Part shown: in pieces, positions 44,148 through 53,193 of the stretch
Position numbering within the stretch: the first letter of the stretch is position 1
Layout: each line of letters starts with the position of its first letter
Assembly (NCBI GenBank): GCA_005223085.1
Contig: NJBP01000004.1
Span: 6,726-70,725 of the forward strand
Direction: 5' to 3'
From: Candidatus Aerophobetes bacterium Ae_b3b
GTDB lineage: Bacteria > Aerophobota > Aerophobia > Aerophobales > AE-B3A
Length of the DNA stretch: 64,000 nucleotides
Position numbers and translations under genes: made by a program
Notes under the pieces: model-generated
Database searches by the model: none
Told to the model about the DNA's origin: nothing
Seen by the model: only the letters and a program-made list of their open reading frames with translations

Positions 44148-44175
44148 GTAAGACCGGGCTAAAAAGGAAGGTAGG

Positions 44176-44808
44176 TTGAATTTAGAAAAAGTAGAGGTGG
44201 TCCCAAGCAGGATGCTGCGGGTGAGGATACCGCAAGAACAGGGAGTAAGATCGGTCTTTTGCCGGACAGAATCAGGGACTGCCGGGACAGGTAAGCCAAT
44301 GCCGAAAAAGCTAGAATCTGAAGAAGGCGAGAAATACCACTTTGCTGTGGGAAGCGATCATGCCGGGTTCTCTCTAAAGGAGAGGATCAAAGAGTACCTC
44401 TGTGGAGAAGGAAGAGCTGTCCTGGATGTAGGTATCCATACTTTGAGGAGTGTCGGCACCGGGCCCGTAGCCGAGAAAGTGGGACGTCTGGTGGCCAAGG
44501 GGAAATGCGAAAAGGGTATTTTGGTTTGTGGAACCGGTATTGGTATGGCAATGGGAGCAAATAAAGTCTTCGGTATCAGAGCAGCCCTCTGTTACAACCA
44601 GTTTACTGCCTCTTATGCCAAGCGCCACAATGATGCCAACGTAATTTGCCTGGGAGCCCGGGTTCTGGGGGAAGAACTGGCCATTGAGTGTGTCAGGACC
44701 TGGTTAAGGGAAGAATTTCTGAGGGATAAATACGCCCAGCGCCTTGCCTATCTAGATGTTATTGAAAATCATTCCTGCCGGAATAAACTAGCAAAAAAGG
44801 GAGAGTGA
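44176..44808 (+). CDS. RpiB-family sugar-phosphate isomerase with N-terminal extension
   Basis: The RpiB domain starts near residue 55 (VGSDHAGFSLKERIKEYL) and carries the catalytic cysteine loop VCGTGIGMAMGANKV and the RHNDANVICLGARV motif. RpiB/LacAB/EryI enzymes interconvert ribose-5-P/ribulose-5-P, or erythrose-4-P/erythrulose-4-P. The ~50 residues before the domain are unusual for the family; an internal ATG at 44299 would give a normal ~169-residue enzyme. It fits as the last step turning a ketose phosphate into a central intermediate. Confidence 0.85.
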   Translation: MNLEKVEVVPSRMLRVRIPQEQGVRSVFCRTESGTAGTGKPMPKKLESEEGEKYHFAVGSDHAGFSLKERIKEYLCGEGRAVLDVGIHTLRSVGTGPVAEKVGRLVAKGKCEKGILVCGTGIGMAMGANKVFGIRAALCYNQFTASYAKRHNDANVICLGARVLGEELAIECVRTWLREEFLRDKYAQRLAYLDVIENHSCRNKLAKKGE

Positions 44809-44811
44809 ACT

Positions 44812-45849
44812 TTGAAAGCGTTAGTATATCATGCCATCCAAGACTTTCGCATTGAAGAGATTGAAAAACCCGCCTGTCCACCAGAAGGCTTACTTCTAAA
44901 AGTTAAAGCTTGTGGTTTGTGTGGAGGAGATGTTCGCACATACTTTGGGGGTCACAAAAGTGTCACTCCTCCCTGGATTATCGGCCATGAGATTGCGGGA
45001 ATAGTAGAAGAAGTGGGCGATCAAACTAAAGGTTTCCATAAGGGAAATCGTCTGGCGGTAGCTCCTGTCGTTTACTGCGGTAAGTGCCCCTTTTGCCTCG
45101 AGGGGAAACATTATCTTTGCCAGAATGTCAAGGAAATTGCTCAGCATTGGCCAGGAGGATTTGCTGAATTTATGGCTATTCCGGAAGATGCTTTGAAATT
45201 GGGAAATGTTAATGTCATTCCTCAAGGTCTTTCCTTTGAAGAAGCTGCCATTTCCGAGCCTCCATCTTCGTGCCTTAATGCGCAGGATCGTGCTCAAGTT
45301 GGAATGGGAGATAGCGTGGTTATCATCGGAGCAGGGCCGGTCGGCTGTTTTCACTGTGAAATTGCCCGTATTCGTGGCGCTCTAAAGATTGTTATGGTAG
45401 ATTTGTTGAATGAACGGCTAAAACTGGCCGAGCGATTTAGCCCCGATCTTCTTCTTGAGAGTAGTGACTCTGGATATCTTAAGAAGTTGAATGATGAAAC
45501 AGAAGGTTTGGGGGCAGATGTCGTTATTGTGGCCTGCTCTTCCACCAAAGCCCAGCAGGATGCGCTAGAAATTGCCAGAAACGGAGGCAGAGTCATCTTT
45601 TTTGGAGGGCTTGCTCCGGGGAAAAGTTCCTCCAGCCTTGATGCTAACCTGCTCCATTACAAGAATCTGCAGATTTTTGGTGCCTACAGTTTTTCTCCTG
45701 AGCATCATCGGCTTTCTTTGAAGCTAATATCTAAAGGAAAAATAGATGCCAAAAAGTATATCACTCATGTTATTCCCCTGGAGAACATCATTGAAGGCAT
45801 TAAGGCGGTGAAGGAAGGGATAGTTTTAAAAGTAGTGGTCAGGATTTAG
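44812..45849 (+). CDS. Zinc-dependent medium-chain alcohol/polyol dehydrogenase
   Basis: The 345-residue MDR enzyme has the catalytic zinc ligands (CGLCGGDVR, GHEIAG), the four-cysteine structural zinc lobe CGKCPFCLEGKHYLC and a Rossmann motif VIIGAGPVGCFHCEIAR. It resembles sorbitol/threonine/tagatose-type dehydrogenases; it may convert the imported polyol to a ketose. It starts at TTG 44812, four bases after rpiB. Its end overlaps the convergent MFS gene by four bases. Confidence 0.87.
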   Translation: MKALVYHAIQDFRIEEIEKPACPPEGLLLKVKACGLCGGDVRTYFGGHKSVTPPWIIGHEIAGIVEEVGDQTKGFHKGNRLAVAPVVYCGKCPFCLEGKHYLCQNVKEIAQHWPGGFAEFMAIPEDALKLGNVNVIPQGLSFEEAAISEPPSSCLNAQDRAQVGMGDSVVIIGAGPVGCFHCEIARIRGALKIVMVDLLNERLKLAERFSPDLLLESSDSGYLKKLNDETEGLGADVVIVACSSTKAQQDALEIARNGGRVIFFGGLAPGKSSSSLDANLLHYKNLQIFGAYSFSPEHHRLSLKLISKGKIDAKKYITHVIPLENIIEGIKAVKEGIVLKVVVRI

Positions 45850-47036
45850 GCGTTTAACTTGCCCATCTTTACTCTACCCATTAACAAAAAGCTGGCAAAA
45901 ATTGTAATAAAGGCGACAAGAAAGGCATATTTTATCCCGATTAGGTACATTAAGGCTATGCCTACAAAAGGAGCTGTTATTCCCCTGACGCCCATAAGGC
46001 TATAGTCAATCCCCCAGTAGGACCCAATTTCTTTCTCCCTGGCTGCCTTGGTTATATAATTAAGTCTTGCCAGCTCCACACCTCCCGTGGTAGCACCGGA
46101 AAATACCGTTGCTATTGCCACCAGATAAATATCAGAGCTCAGAAAATAAAGAAGGGGAACGAAACTGGTCAATATAAAAATACGGTGAAGGGCGGCCAGA
46201 GGACCTTTCTTGTCGATGTAGTGGCCCCAAAGAAGATAAGAGATCAGCCAGAAGGCCGAAAAAAGAGCCCCCAATTTTCCCGCATCAGCATTGGAAACAC
46301 GAAGAGTATCTACCAGGAAAATTGGATAAAGTGGCATAGCAATGAGATTGCCGAAACCGAAGATAAAAAAGGTAGAAATATAGCGAAGAAAGCTTTTATC
46401 TTTTTGAAAAATATCCCTTATCTTAAGTAGAGAAAAACGCTCATTACTAGATTTTGAATTTTCATCACTTTTAACTCTAATTTTACCAAAAAAGTGAAGA
46501 GAAAAAATTCCCACCGCTGCACCTAAAGGAAAGACATATCGATAACTGATTTGATCAAGCAAAAAACCGCCTCCATAGGTTGCTATAATGGCAGCCAGAG
46601 CGAGCTCCACCCGGACATAACCCATAAGCTTTGCTCGATCTTCATCCGGGTAAATATCCTTCATTATTCTGGTGTAGGCTGGGGTCCCAGCATACTCAAA
46701 AATCCAGTAAAGAAGGATAATCACCAGAAAGATTTCTGGCTTAAAGGCAAAAAATGTTAAAAAAAGAGAACATCGAGCGAGGATTTTCACACCGATCACC
46801 CAGGGCATTTTCTTTCTTTTTCCTGAGATGTGTGCCCAGTAAAACGTAAACAGAGCTCCAACGAAGGGAATGGCGGTAAGAAAAGCCATCTGGCCCGAAG
46901 TAGCCCCGATTTTTCTGGCAATTATAGGAAAGAAAGCAATGGTCAGTCCATAGAAAATTCCGTAGAGGAAACCTCCCGTAGAATCATAATAATAAGTCAC
47001 TCTTATCCAGGATGGGACTCTTCTATTAAAAAACAA
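45846..47036 (-). CDS. Major facilitator superfamily transporter
   Basis: The 396-residue protein has about twelve membrane helices and a basic cytoplasmic loop (HISGKRKKMPW) after helix 2, typical of MFS. The substrate is unknown. The start at TTG 47036 has AAAGGA upstream. It is the last gene of the minus-strand cluster. Its 3' end resembles a fragment at 29363-29430. Confidence 0.82.
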   Translation of the reverse strand: MFFNRRVPSWIRVTYYYDSTGGFLYGIFYGLTIAFFPIIARKIGATSGQMAFLTAIPFVGALFTFYWAHISGKRKKMPWVIGVKILARCSLFLTFFAFKPEIFLVIILLYWIFEYAGTPAYTRIMKDIYPDEDRAKLMGYVRVELALAAIIATYGGGFLLDQISYRYVFPLGAAVGIFSLHFFGKIRVKSDENSKSSNERFSLLKIRDIFQKDKSFLRYISTFFIFGFGNLIAMPLYPIFLVDTLRVSNADAGKLGALFSAFWLISYLLWGHYIDKKGPLAALHRIFILTSFVPLLYFLSSDIYLVAIATVFSGATTGGVELARLNYITKAAREKEIGSYWGIDYSLMGVRGITAPFVGIALMYLIGIKYAFLVAFITIFASFLLMGRVKMGKLNA

Positions 47037-47104
47037 AAGCTTTTTCCTTTCTTGGCTGAAATTCTCTAACTTTTTTTATCATGACCTCGAAGTGAGGTTG
47101 GTAG

Positions 47105-48292
47105 TTAAAGGCGAGAAAAAACGGTATCCAGAATCTTTACTGCCTCATCTATATCTCTTTCCTCAATAATTAAAGGAGGGAGAAAGCGAAGGATTTTTTC
47201 CATCGTACAGTTAATCAAAAGACCCCTGTCACGACACCTGTTGACAATATCTTTACCGGGAAACCCCAGTTCAAGTCCAATCATCAATCCCTTACCCCTC
47301 ATAGCTTTAATGAAGGAATATTTTTTCTTTAGTTCCTCCAACCCAACCCGAAAGTAGTTTCCCCTCTCTCGAGCCTTTTCAACTAGATTTTCTTTTCTCA
47401 CCACTTTCAGGAAGGCCAGGGCAGCCGAGCAAGCTAGAGGATTACCGCCAAAGGTAGAGGCATGAGTTCCCGGCTCAAACGCAGAAGCAACCTTCTCTTT
47501 AGCCAGAGTTGCCCCTATAGGCATTCCTCCACCCAGGGGTTTAGCCAGAGTCATCACATCCGGCTCAATCCCGTAGTGCTGGTAGGCAAACATCTTACCT
47601 GTCCTCCCCAGACCACATTGAACCTCGTCTAAGATTAACAGAATCTCCTCTTTATGGCAGAACTGGCGAAGCTCACGTAGAAAGGTCTCTGAGGCTACAT
47701 TTATCCCTCCCTCTCCCTGAATAGGCTCCAGCATTACCGCACAGGTTTTAGAAGAGATCGCTTTTTTAACTCCTTTTAGATCGTTGAAAGGGGCGTACTT
47801 GAATCCGGGAAGAAAAGGACCAAAACCATTTTGATATTTTGTCTGAGCAGTGGCTTTTAGGGTGGCCAGAGTCCTTCCGTGAAAGGAACCTTTCATAGTA
47901 ATTATCTCATATCTTCTTCCGCCCAGCTTGCTACCAAACCTTCGAGCCAATTTAATGGCAGCCTCATTAGCCTCAGCCCCAGAATTAGAAAAAAATACCT
48001 TATCAGCAAAAGAGACCTCGCATAGGGCCTCGGCCAATTTAGTCTGAGGGTTAATATGATAAAGATTAGAGCAGTGAAGAAGTCTCTTGAGTTGACTTTC
48101 AACAGCTTTAACTATTTCTGGATGGCAGTGTCCTACAGCATTTACCCCGATACCAGAGATAAAGTCAAGATACTCTTTTCCATCACTGTCCCAAATCCTT
48201 ACCCCTTCACCTCTTTCCATGGCTATAGGGATACGGGAATAGGTATGCATCACATATTTTTTGTCCAGTCTCACAACTCTTCGATTGTTCAT
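47105..48292 (-). CDS. argD: Acetylornithine-type class III aminotransferase
   Basis: The 395-residue PLP enzyme shows the ArgD pattern: IWDSDGKEYLDFISGIGVNA, NSGAEANEAAIKLAR, LDEVQCGLGRTG and the PLP lysine in TLAKPLGGGMPIGA. It transaminates N-acetylornithine or related amines (ArgD/DapC class). No other arginine genes are nearby. It follows rnfC by one base, so its presence in a sugar operon is odd. Confidence 0.85.
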   Translation of the reverse strand: MNNRRVVRLDKKYVMHTYSRIPIAMERGEGVRIWDSDGKEYLDFISGIGVNAVGHCHPEIVKAVESQLKRLLHCSNLYHINPQTKLAEALCEVSFADKVFFSNSGAEANEAAIKLARRFGSKLGGRRYEIITMKGSFHGRTLATLKATAQTKYQNGFGPFLPGFKYAPFNDLKGVKKAISSKTCAVMLEPIQGEGGINVASETFLRELRQFCHKEEILLILDEVQCGLGRTGKMFAYQHYGIEPDVMTLAKPLGGGMPIGATLAKEKVASAFEPGTHASTFGGNPLACSAALAFLKVVRKENLVEKARERGNYFRVGLEELKKKYSFIKAMRGKGLMIGLELGFPGKDIVNRCRDRGLLINCTMEKILRFLPPLIIEERDIDEAVKILDTVFSRL

Positions 48293-48293
48293 T

Positions 48294-49601
48294 TTAAGCC
48301 TGCCTCTGGCTAACCTGAAATTTACCCAATTTCATTAGATGTACCAGGGGAATCTTGGATGGACAGACATAGGCACAGCAGCCGCATTCAATGCAATCCA
48401 TAACCCCATAATCTTTTAGACTATCCCATCTTTCTGCCTTTACCAGACGAGCAAGGATGGTAGGAACAAGACCCATGGGGCAGTGGTCTATACAGCGGGC
48501 ACACTTAATACAAGGCTCTTCCTCTCTGGCCACAGCTTCCGATTCGGTCAAAACCAGGATTCCAGATGTTCCCTTGATCACGGGAACATCTAGGGTATAT
48601 TGGGATAACCCCATCATGGGGCCACCCATAATCACTTTGCTGGCGTTCTCTTTCAATCCTCCACATTCCTCAACTACACAAGAAAAAGGGGTTCCCAGAG
48701 GAACCCAGAGATTAGCCGGCTGGCTCACCCCGGAACCAGTGATGGTAACTACCCTTTCTAAAAGAGGCTTACCCCATTTTATGGCTTCAGCAATGGCTAG
48801 GGCTGTGCCCACATTACTCACCACCACCCCCACATCAAGAGGGAGTCCACCCGAGGGAACCTCACGATTAAGAATTGCCTTAATGAGCATCTTCTCTCCC
48901 CCCTGGGGATACTTCGTTTTTAAAGGAACCACTTGAATATTTCCCTTGGCTTTCAATTTTTCTCTCATCAAGGCTATAGCATCGCCCTTATTGCTTTCAA
49001 TTCCCACATAACCTCTGGTAGCGCCAGTTACCTTGATAATCAGCCTTAAACCATACAAACAATCATCGGCTCTTTCCAGCATAAGACGGTGATCTCCAGT
49101 AAGATAAGGTTCACACTCACAGCCATTTAAGATTATGGTATCTATGGGTTTATTCTCGGGAGGGCTGAGTTTGACATGGGTAGGGAAAGCAGCCCCTCCT
49201 AATCCTACTATTCCAGCCTCCCGGATGATTTTTCTAATCTCTTTAGCCTCTAAAGATCTTGAACTGACTTCCCCTTTCTCCCAGACCTTTCTCCCATTGC
49301 CATTCCCCTCAATAATTATGGCCTCACCCTCACCTCCCACCGGGTGGGGAAGCTTCTCAATAGAGCTAACCTTTCCTGATATACTGGCGTGAATGGGACT
49401 GGAAATGAAAGAGTCGGCATCGGCGATTTTTTGGCCTTCTTCTACCAGGTCCCCTACTTTGACCAATGGTATGCCGGGAGCACCTGTATGCTGACTCAAG
49501 GGAAGGATAACCCGGGGAGGAGAAGAAATCTTTTTTATCTTTTTATCTTCACTTAATTCCTTCTTCTCCACCAAATGAAGTCCCTGCCTGAAAGTCTTCA
49601 T
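48294..49601 (-). CDS. rnfC: RnfC-like subunit of an Rnf electron-transport complex
   Basis: The ~435-residue protein has the RnfC domains: an N-terminal barrel-sandwich segment (LPLSQHTGAPGIPLVKVGD), the NADH/FMN Complex I 51-kDa-like fold (GIVGLGGAAFPTHVKLSPP, INGCECEPYLT-like), a SLBB region, and two 4Fe-4S motifs CIKCARCIDHCP and CIECGCCAYVCP. Rnf couples ferredoxin and NAD to ion pumping. rnfABDEG are not next to it. ATG 49601 is chosen with AGGAG 8 nt upstream. Confidence 0.85.
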   Translation of the reverse strand: MKTFRQGLHLVEKKELSEDKKIKKISSPPRVILPLSQHTGAPGIPLVKVGDLVEEGQKIADADSFISSPIHASISGKVSSIEKLPHPVGGEGEAIIIEGNGNGRKVWEKGEVSSRSLEAKEIRKIIREAGIVGLGGAAFPTHVKLSPPENKPIDTIILNGCECEPYLTGDHRLMLERADDCLYGLRLIIKVTGATRGYVGIESNKGDAIALMREKLKAKGNIQVVPLKTKYPQGGEKMLIKAILNREVPSGGLPLDVGVVVSNVGTALAIAEAIKWGKPLLERVVTITGSGVSQPANLWVPLGTPFSCVVEECGGLKENASKVIMGGPMMGLSQYTLDVPVIKGTSGILVLTESEAVAREEEPCIKCARCIDHCPMGLVPTILARLVKAERWDSLKDYGVMDCIECGCCAYVCPSKIPLVHLMKLGKFQVSQRQA

Positions 49602-49612
49602 CCTCACCTCTC

Positions 49613-50290
49613 CTATTTTTCGGGGTCAAAGCCGCAGATCTTCCTGAAGGATCTGGTGGCTTTCTCCAGATCCTCCTTTCCACTGAATATACTTGATGTA
49701 CCGGCTACCAAGACATTGGCCCCAGCAGAAAGGACCTGCGGGACAGTTTTCTCATTGATATTACCATCTACTTCAACGTCTATGTTGAGCTCTTTTTCTT
49801 CGATTAGCTCTCGTAAGCGCTTGATTTTAGGTACCACTGCCGGAATAAAGGCTTGCCCAGCATATCCGGGATCAACGGTCATCAATAAGACCATATCAAC
49901 CTCTGCCAATACATATTCAATCGAGGAAAGAGGTGTAGCCGGATTAAGAGCCACACACGCCCTCATTCCGTTTTCTTTGATTACATCGATTACACGGTAC
50001 AGAAAATGACAAACCTCCACATGGATGGAGATGATGTTGCTTCCCACCTCAGCGAATCTGCCAATGTATTTCTCTGGATTAGTAATTTGGAGATGTGCAT
50101 CAAACGGAAGAGAGGTTTTATCTCTTAAAGATTCGAGAATCAGCGGTCCCAGCATCAGATTGGGAACAAAATGGCCATCCATAATATCGAAGTGGAAGAG
50201 ATCTATCCCTCCCTTTTCCAGTTTCTTTATTTCATCCCCCAGCCTGGTAAGATCTGCACACATTAATGAGGCAGCAACTTTCACTTTCAT
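49613..50290 (-). CDS. rpe: Ribulose-phosphate 3-epimerase
   Basis: The 225-residue TIM barrel has the Rpe motifs ASLMCADLTRLGDEI, DLFHFDIMDGHFVPNL, VLLMTVDPGYAGQAF and VEVDGNINEKTVP, including the metal-binding His/Asp residues. It interconverts ribulose-5-P and xylulose-5-P, in line with the xylulokinase-like gene upstream. An aldehyde:ferredoxin oxidoreductase remnant ends 24 bases before its start. Confidence 0.93.
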   Translation of the reverse strand: MKVKVAASLMCADLTRLGDEIKKLEKGGIDLFHFDIMDGHFVPNLMLGPLILESLRDKTSLPFDAHLQITNPEKYIGRFAEVGSNIISIHVEVCHFLYRVIDVIKENGMRACVALNPATPLSSIEYVLAEVDMVLLMTVDPGYAGQAFIPAVVPKIKRLRELIEEKELNIDVEVDGNINEKTVPQVLSAGANVLVAGTSSIFSGKEDLEKATRSFRKICGFDPEK

Positions 50291-50313
50291 GTTTTTCTCC
50301 AGCCAAAGTTAAT

Positions 50314-50442
50314 CTATGAGTTCAAGCCCAGATTCTCTATTTTTTTAGGGGTAGGTATCCCCTCCTTACTCCATCTTCTTGCCTCATAATACTCGTCAAG
50401 CTCAACTGCATACATATCCTCCTCCATCCGGCATTTCCTCTC
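50314..50442 (-). pseudogene. C-terminal remnant of a tungsten aldehyde:ferredoxin oxidoreductase
   Basis: The minus-strand frame reads MYAVELDEYYEARRWSKEGI, then PTPKKIENLGL and a TAG (50314-50316). The DEYYxxRxWxxxGIPTxxKLxxLGL tail is a hallmark of AOR-family C-termini. The other ~570 residues are missing. An ATG at 50427 with GGAGAGG upstream could still allow translation of 37 residues. It is a relic of an enzyme needing the pterin cofactor. Confidence 0.75.
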
Positions 50443-50495
50443 CTTTCAAAAAAACCATCATTTTGATTCTGATAATTTTTAAACTTTGCCAACTG

Positions 50496-52028
50496 CTATT
50501 TTAAGGAAGCGATTTGCTCATAAATGGGCACCAGAGCTTGGTACGCATTCTTAAAGATAGGATATAGTCTCTCATATCTTTCCCGGGCCGAGGGACGAGG
50601 ACTCTGGACCTCCACAATCTTTACCAACCTCTCTGCCACTCTAAAATTTTTAAAAATCCCCGTGCCTATTCCACCGGCAATAGCAGCCCCCAATGAGGTA
50701 GCCTCCTCTATTAAGAGAGGGCAAAGAATTTTTCTTCCATAAACATCAGCCATGATCTGGCGCAGCAGCCTTCCTTTCGCTCCCCCTCCAATGACCCTCA
50801 CTTCCTCTACCCGAGCACCTTGATGCTCAAAAGCATCCAGGATAATCTTCAGGTTAAAGACAATACCCTCCAGAACAGATCTAATAAGATGTTCTCTTTT
50901 ATGAGTAAGGGTAAGACCGATAAATGCTCCCTTTGCATCCGGATTCCAGTAAGGACTTCTCTCCCCCATTAAATATGGTAGAAAAAGTAAATTTTGAGCA
51001 CCAGGCTCAACCGATTCTGCCTTCAAATCCATAATTTCATAGGGATCTACCTTTGCCTCTCTGGCAGCTTCAGTCTCCACCCAGCAGATATTATCCTTGA
51101 GCCACTGATAAGCTCCTCCGGCGGTCTGCATAGTACCGGCAGGCATAAACATTCCCGGATCAAGGTGAGAGAAGGTAAATGTTCGTTTTTCTGGATCATA
51201 AATAGGTTTTCGACTGGCCAGAGCAATCCAGGAAGAAGAACCCACGTAGTTATAAGAACTCCCTTCCCTTACCACTCCCGCTCCTACCGCAGCACAAGGT
51301 CCATCACCTCCACCCATCACTACCGGGGTGCCCGGCCCAAGGAAAGCCTCTTCACTAATTTCTCTGGTGACCTCACCCACTACATCTATAGAAGTATGTA
51401 ATTCAGGCAAAATTTCCACGGGGATCCTGATCAGCTTTAACATCTGGGAAGACCACTCTCTTTTCTGGATATCAAACAGATTCATCCCCGAGGCATCAGA
51501 ATAATCAGTAGCAAACCGATGAGTTAATCGGTAAATAATATAATCCTTGGCATGTACGAACTTATGCACCTTTTTGAAAATTCCCGGTTCATTGTCCCTG
51601 ACCCACATGATCTTGGCCGCTGAATAAGTGGGACTGATGCGATGACCAGTAATTGTATACACCTCATCTTCTCCCACAATCTCCCTAATTCGGTTTGCCT
51701 GCTCAACTCCCCTTTGATCTGCCCAGATAATGGAGTTTCGTAAAGGATTTCCCTGCTTATCCAGAGGCAGACATCCCATCATCTGTCCACTAAAGCTCAC
51801 GCAAGCCACATTTTTTTTAGATATTCTGGCCTTTTTTAATAGATCTTGCGTAGAAACACAAACCGCTTTCCACCAATCCAGGGGGTTCTGTTCCGCCCAA
51901 TTCACTCCAGGATAATGGGTCGCATAACTATGAAAACTACTAGCTACGAGCTTTCCGGCTGAATCGTAGAGGGTCGCCTTATTGCCGGTGGTGCCCAGGT
52001 CATGGGCTAAAATATATTCTTTTTTCAT
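50496..52028 (-). CDS. xylB: FGGY-family kinase, xylulokinase-like
   Basis: The 510-residue kinase begins AHDLGTTGNKATLYDSAGKL and has VIGGGAKGRLLRQIMADVYG and a conserved PYLMGERSPYWNPDAKGAF block characteristic of XylB-like enzymes. With rpe downstream it would feed the pentose-phosphate pathway. It is the third FGGY kinase in the window. Substrate specificity is inferred from context only. Confidence 0.85.
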   Translation of the reverse strand: MKKEYILAHDLGTTGNKATLYDSAGKLVASSFHSYATHYPGVNWAEQNPLDWWKAVCVSTQDLLKKARISKKNVACVSFSGQMMGCLPLDKQGNPLRNSIIWADQRGVEQANRIREIVGEDEVYTITGHRISPTYSAAKIMWVRDNEPGIFKKVHKFVHAKDYIIYRLTHRFATDYSDASGMNLFDIQKREWSSQMLKLIRIPVEILPELHTSIDVVGEVTREISEEAFLGPGTPVVMGGGDGPCAAVGAGVVREGSSYNYVGSSSWIALASRKPIYDPEKRTFTFSHLDPGMFMPAGTMQTAGGAYQWLKDNICWVETEAAREAKVDPYEIMDLKAESVEPGAQNLLFLPYLMGERSPYWNPDAKGAFIGLTLTHKREHLIRSVLEGIVFNLKIILDAFEHQGARVEEVRVIGGGAKGRLLRQIMADVYGRKILCPLLIEEATSLGAAIAGGIGTGIFKNFRVAERLVKIVEVQSPRPSARERYERLYPIFKNAYQALVPIYEQIASLK

Positions 52029-52070
52029 TTTTAGAAGGTTTTTGTATTGACTAGCACAGATTTAAATGTT

Positions 52071-53072
52071 TTATCTTCTCCTGGTATACCTTTCAATAAA
52101 CCGGTATGGGTAGGGAAGGGGGATATCGCTCGCTTTTTTCAGTTTATTCATCTCCTCCTCTGAAAGCTGCCAACCCATACACCCTAAATTTTCTTTTAAC
52201 TGCTCTAAGGAGCGTGCGCCCAGAATGGGGGCAGTTATACCGGGCTGTTGCAGAATCCAGTTCAGGGCTATTTGAGCAGGAGTTTTTCCGCGATTTTTGC
52301 CTATTTCAATAAGGTTATCAATAACCCGCCAGGTGAGTTCACTTTCACGCTGCTCTGGTTGATCATCCCATCTATCTTTCCTACCGACCCTACTGTTGGG
52401 TGGAGGGGACTGATTTCGCCTGTACTTGCCTGCAAGCCATCCACCTGCTATGGGAGACCAGGCCAGAAAGCCTAGTCCCTCCTCTCTGCAGAGAGGAAGA
52501 AGCTCCCACTCGGTACTTCTCACAATGAGGCTGTATTCGGCTTGCAGAGACCTAAAAGATTCCCATCCGTGAATTTTGCTGAGCATTAAAGCTTTTTGGA
52601 GTTGAGAGGCAGTGTAATTAGAAGCCCCCATATAACGGATTTTTCCCGCCCTCAATAAATCATCCATGGCACCCAAGGTTTCTTCTAATGGTGTTGAGAT
52701 GTCAAAACAGTGAACCTGGTAAAGATCAACGTAATCGGTTTTTAGCCTGCGTAGGCTCTCATTGATTGACTGGAAAATGTGCTTTCGTGATGCACCTGTA
52801 TCATTAGGACCATCTCCGGTAGGGAAAAAGACTTTAGTAGCAATAATCACCGAATGTCTGTTTTCTCTCGCTTTCAGCCAGGAACCGAGCATTGACTCTG
52901 CTACCCCGTTATTGTATATATCAGCGGTGTCGAAAAAATTGCCTCCCGCCCCCACGAACAAATCTGCCATGGCGTGCGCGGTTTTCTCGTCTGCGCCCCA
53001 GCCGAATGTCTGTGTCCCGAGGACAAGCTCAGAAACCTTCAGCCCGGTATCCCCAAGAAATCGGTACTGCAC
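52071..53072 (-). CDS. Aldo-keto reductase
   Basis: The 333-residue product is an AKR of the YghZ/GSP69 class with the catalytic Asp and Tyr in FFDTADIYNNGVAE, Lys in IIATKVF and His in LYQVHCFD. It probably reduces an aldose or other carbonyl with NADPH. It lies between deoC and the xylulokinase-like gene in a pentose-type operon. The start ATG 53072 is preceded by GGAGGAAG. Confidence 0.87.
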   Translation of the reverse strand: MQYRFLGDTGLKVSELVLGTQTFGWGADEKTAHAMADLFVGAGGNFFDTADIYNNGVAESMLGSWLKARENRHSVIIATKVFFPTGDGPNDTGASRKHIFQSINESLRRLKTDYVDLYQVHCFDISTPLEETLGAMDDLLRAGKIRYMGASNYTASQLQKALMLSKIHGWESFRSLQAEYSLIVRSTEWELLPLCREEGLGFLAWSPIAGGWLAGKYRRNQSPPPNSRVGRKDRWDDQPEQRESELTWRVIDNLIEIGKNRGKTPAQIALNWILQQPGITAPILGARSLEQLKENLGCMGWQLSEEEMNKLKKASDIPLPYPYRFIERYTRRR

Positions 53073-53193
53073 GTCTTCCTCCTTTTTATCTGTTGTAAAA
53101 AATTATAGTCTCTCTGTTTAATAAATCAAGAAAAGCAACATAAATATTCTTATTAACAAAAGCAAACGGTGCAAGTTAACTCTGAGGTAAAAT

